A stretch of 7,460 nucleotides of DNA, from the NCBI GenBank assembly GCA_018650745.1, contig JABIFK010000809.1, positions 1-7,460 on the forward strand, in the 5' to 3' direction. This document shows positions 5,261 to 7,460 of this stretch, piece after piece. This DNA is from Candidatus Latescibacterota bacterium. GTDB lineage: Bacteria; Latescibacterota; UBA2968. The notes under the pieces were generated by a model, which was not told where the DNA came from, did not search any database, and saw only the letters and a list, made by a program, of their open reading frames with translations. How positions within the stretch are numbered: the stretch's first letter is position 1; every line of letters begins with the position of its first letter. The translations under genes and the position numbers were made by a program.

Positions 5261-7102
5261 ATGGCAAATGCTTTGCTTGTTTACCCCGAACAGCCGGTTA
5301 CGTTTTGGAGTTTCGACGAAGCACTTAAAATGATTGGCAAAAAGTCAGCTTTTCCACCATTGGGTTTGTTGACCATTGCCGGGATGATGCCCGACCATTA
5401 TGATTTGCGTTTGATAGATATGAACGTAGAACCCCTTATTGATGCCGATTTGGAGTGGGCAGATGTCGTCGTGACGTCTTCGATGATTATACATTGGAAT
5501 TCATTGGAACAGGTGATTCAAAGGTGCAATGAAAAACAGATTCCAGTGATGAATGGGGGGCCTTTGCCCACGCAATATCACGAAGAAATTGAGGGCGATG
5601 CGGTTTTCTATTTGGGCGAAGCAGAAAATGGTTTTATGGATGTTGTGGATGAACTGGTGAAAGAGGGGCCAAGTGAGGGCCGTAGGTACATTGATCGTCG
5701 TGAGACGTTTCAAAGCCTAAACAAAACTCCTTTGCCCCGATGGGATCTGATCAGTTTTTCGCATTATAGTTCAATGGTTGTGCAAGTTACACGTGGGTGT
5801 CCTGAGAGTTGTACCTTCTGCAACATTCCGTCCTTATATGGGAAAACTGCTCGCGTGAAAACAAGCAGCAGAGTGATACAAGAGTTGGATGCGTTGTATG
5901 ATGCGGGGTGGTGTGGGGCTGTGATGGCGGTGGACGATAATTTTGTTGGCAATCGAAAAGAGATTAGGCAGACATTGGAAGAGGAAGTGATCCCGTGGCA
6001 GAAAGAACGGAAATATCCGTTGGTGTTTCATACCCAAGCCAGTATACGCGTGAGCGATGACTCTGATTTATTGGAGGCCATGCATCTGGCTGGATTTGAT
6101 AAAGTATTTGCTGGTATTGAATCACCTGTAGAGGAAAGTCTGAAATTTATGGGTGCACGAAAAAATCTGCAGGGCAGTACCTCATTGTTACACAAAGTAA
6201 AAATAATTCAAGAATATGGTATGGAAGTGCAGGCGGGTTTTATCATGGGGTTAGATACGGACCCAGATGATATTGGTGATCGAATGGTTGCTTTTATACA
6301 AGAAGCGGGTATCCCGGTGGCAATGGTGGGCATTTTGGGTGTGTTGCGCGACACACCAGATTATAAGCGGTATAAACGGCAGGGGCGTCTGATAGAAGGT
6401 GTGAAGTATACTGGGGATTCAGGTATTTTCAGTCGGCAGTTGAGTTTTGTTCCGGTAGGTGATCCAGACGAACTATTGAATCAACACAGGCATGCCGTTG
6501 AGACATTGAACAGTCCGGTTAAATTTTTTGAACGGTGTCGCACGCATTATGCCCGTCGAACACGTAGGCCAGTCAATATGATGGCTATTGGGCTGACAGA
6601 GGTGATGGCGTTTTTTAAGTCTCTATGGCATCAAGGTGTTAGGGGCAGTTATCGAGGGGAATTTTGGAAATTTTTAGCCCATATGCTTCGCCATCACCCA
6701 GGTGATTTTGCCGATGGTGTGCGTTTGGCTGTGCAGGGCAACCACTTGATTATGACCACACGGCAGGCTTTGCAAGTGGATGAAGTTAAGACTTTCTTGG
6801 ACGAAGCCTTGATGCACCTCAAACAGGTGAGTGGAGACTACAAAGAGACGTTTCAACGGAATGTTGATTCTGCGAGTCGGTTGATGGGTGAGTTGCAAGA
6901 TCGGTTGAAGCTTTTGGAAGATGATTACCACACACTTCAGCAAAACGCAGATGTGCTGTTGCAGGCTGCACAAGAATATCAAAAACACATTCGTGACGAA
7001 TTTCAATATCAAGTTAGAGAACCTTTAGAACGCTTCCAGCAGGAGATAGATACAATTTTAGCGGATTATGCGCAGCAACATGGTTTACAACCGGCACGTT
7101 AA
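5261..7102 (+). CDS. Cobalamin-binding-type radical SAM protein (DUF4070-like) with a helical C-terminal extension
   Basis: A 613-residue class B-like radical SAM protein. Residues 1 to about 140 form the B12-binding-type Rossmann domain (LLVYPEQP, AFPPLGLLTIAGMMP, LIDMNVEPL, MNGGPLPTQYHEEI, YLGEAENG). The usual D-x-H-x-x-G cobalamin ligand motif is not seen, as in many members. The radical SAM barrel follows, with TRGCPESCTFCN giving the [4Fe-4S] ligands C180, C184 and C187. VDDNFVGN (224-231), FAGIESP (283-289) and AGFIMGLDTDP (325-335) are typical barrel strands. The region about 350-470 matches the DUF4070-type C-terminal part (AGIPVAMVGIL, SFVPVGDPDEL, SPVKFFERC). Residues about 505-600 are a charged, heptad-rich helical tail that looks like a coiled coil. 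Hopanoid methylases such as HpnP share this general layout, but many relatives have no known function, so methylation is only a possibility. The gene is divergent from the operon and ends at a strong terminator. Confidence 0.88.
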   Translation: MANALLVYPEQPVTFWSFDEALKMIGKKSAFPPLGLLTIAGMMPDHYDLRLIDMNVEPLIDADLEWADVVVTSSMIIHWNSLEQVIQRCNEKQIPVMNGGPLPTQYHEEIEGDAVFYLGEAENGFMDVVDELVKEGPSEGRRYIDRRETFQSLNKTPLPRWDLISFSHYSSMVVQVTRGCPESCTFCNIPSLYGKTARVKTSSRVIQELDALYDAGWCGAVMAVDDNFVGNRKEIRQTLEEEVIPWQKERKYPLVFHTQASIRVSDDSDLLEAMHLAGFDKVFAGIESPVEESLKFMGARKNLQGSTSLLHKVKIIQEYGMEVQAGFIMGLDTDPDDIGDRMVAFIQEAGIPVAMVGILGVLRDTPDYKRYKRQGRLIEGVKYTGDSGIFSRQLSFVPVGDPDELLNQHRHAVETLNSPVKFFERCRTHYARRTRRPVNMMAIGLTEVMAFFKSLWHQGVRGSYRGEFWKFLAHMLRHHPGDFADGVRLAVQGNHLIMTTRQALQVDEVKTFLDEALMHLKQVSGDYKETFQRNVDSASRLMGELQDRLKLLEDDYHTLQQNADVLLQAAQEYQKHIRDEFQYQVREPLERFQQEIDTILADYAQQHGLQPAR

Positions 7103-7117
7103 GAAGGGTGGATGGAT

Positions 7118-7155
7118 AAAAAAAGGGGACCGCAGCAATGCGATCCCCTTTTTTT
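7118..7155. terminator. Bidirectional intrinsic terminator
   Basis: The sequence folds as A7-GGGGA, a C·A mismatch, CGCA, a GCAA tetraloop, TGCG, TCCCC-T7. G7125-A7129 pair with T7144-C7148, and C7131-A7134 with T7139-G7142. The GCAA loop is a stable GNRA tetraloop. A seven-base T-run follows the stem on each strand, so it can end the radical SAM transcript (stop at 7102) and the convergent dehydrogenase transcript (stop at 7171). Confidence 0.92.
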
Positions 7156-7170
7156 AATGTGTGAGCAAAC

Positions 7171-7460
7171 TTATAATTTCCACATCCGATCGACATCTTT
7201 TTGATAGGCATTTACTTTGCCAGAAATGACGTCTTTGACTTTGACCACTTGGCCCGATTTGCCAGACTCATAAATGGCTTCTGAGACCGCTTTGCTGTTC
7301 AGGCCCTCTACGGCGTCAATTTCCACATCGCGCCCAATACTTAGCGCGTCAATAAAGTCCCATAGCTCCAACGCCATGCCGTCTGTAAGCCCATAGGGAA
7401 ACAGGCGGTCTTTTTGTTTTTTGCTGAGTGTTTCGAGATACATTTCTTGTATTTTGGGCA
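7171..7460 (-). CDS. Gfo/Idh/MocA-family oxidoreductase, C-terminal 95 residues (cut by right edge)
   Basis: The frame is open to the right edge (upstream codons read PKIQE before an internal Met at 7443) and ends with TAA at 7171-7173. The visible part, ALELWDFIDALSIGRDVEIDAVEGLNSKAV, then AIYESGKSGQVVKVKDVISGKVNAYQ, matches the C-terminal end of Gfo/Idh/MocA-type NAD(P)-dependent sugar or inositol dehydrogenases. In these enzymes this segment closes the substrate domain with the common ..AIYES..TGQVVKV.. pattern. The Rossmann domain and catalytic residues lie outside the window, so the substrate cannot be told. It is convergent with the radical SAM gene and shares its terminator, so it is probably a separate transcription unit. 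The call rests on a short C-terminal match only. Confidence 0.72.
   Translation of the reverse strand, partial: PKIQEMYLETLSKKQKDRLFPYGLTDGMALELWDFIDALSIGRDVEIDAVEGLNSKAVSEAIYESGKSGQVVKVKDVISGKVNAYQKDVDRMWKL

Noticed and set aside
5133..5333. Small plus-strand gene of 66 codons across the intergenic region
   Set aside because: It overlaps the radical SAM start in another frame, has no ribosome-binding site and no recognisable features.
6674..7012. Minus-strand open frame of 112 codons
   Set aside because: It is antisense to the helical tail of the radical SAM protein. Its hydrophobic look comes from the complementary codons, and there is no sign of a real gene.
5261..7102. Naming the radical SAM protein HpnP (hopanoid C-2 methylase)
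   Set aside because: The domain layout is shared by many uncharacterised relatives, no hopanoid genes are nearby, and the extra helical tail argues against a confident name.

Overview
The window holds seven protein-coding genes, two of them cut by the window edges, and no RNA genes, insertion sequences or CRISPR arrays that I can see. The gene content (two PhyH-type Fe(II)/2-oxoglutarate oxygenase-like proteins, a cysteine-type sulfatase, an acetyl-xylan-esterase-like double alpha/beta hydrolase, a Gfo/Idh/MocA oxidoreductase and a cobalamin-binding radical SAM protein) and the middling GC content recall environmental lineages rich in PhyH proteins and sulfatases, such as Latescibacterota, Poribacteria or Planctomycetes. 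That taxonomic guess rests on gene content only.

Layout. From about 5110 down to the left edge, five genes on the minus strand are packed like an operon. In transcription order they are: PhyH-like protein A (5110-4367), an M20/PepT-like metallopeptidase (4270-3095), a two-domain alpha/beta hydrolase (3092-924), PhyH-like protein B (915-208) and the N-terminus of a sulfatase (181 to the left edge). The last four are separated by 2, 8 and 26 bases, and a ribosome-binding site overlaps one stop codon, which suggests translational coupling. A 150-base divergent intergenic region (5111-5260) carries a leader hairpin and probable promoters. It separates this operon from a plus-strand gene for a B12-binding radical SAM protein (5261-7102). 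That gene ends at a strong symmetric terminator (7118-7155), which also serves the convergent C-terminal end of a Gfo/Idh/MocA-type dehydrogenase (7460-7171).

Function. The minus-strand set looks like a catabolic or tailoring module. Possible steps are oxidation by PhyH proteins, removal of ester groups by the double hydrolase, hydrolysis of an amide or peptide bond by the M20 enzyme, and removal of sulfate by the sulfatase. The substrate cannot be read from the sequence. The most striking detail is in PhyH-like protein A. Where its neighbour PhyH-like protein B has the normal iron-binding H-x-D triad, protein A has H-x-G in gapless alignment. That change is known from non-heme iron halogenases. 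It may instead be a shifted-ligand or non-catalytic variant. The first hydrolase domain also lacks a serine at the expected nucleophile position, while the second domain keeps a G-x-S motif.
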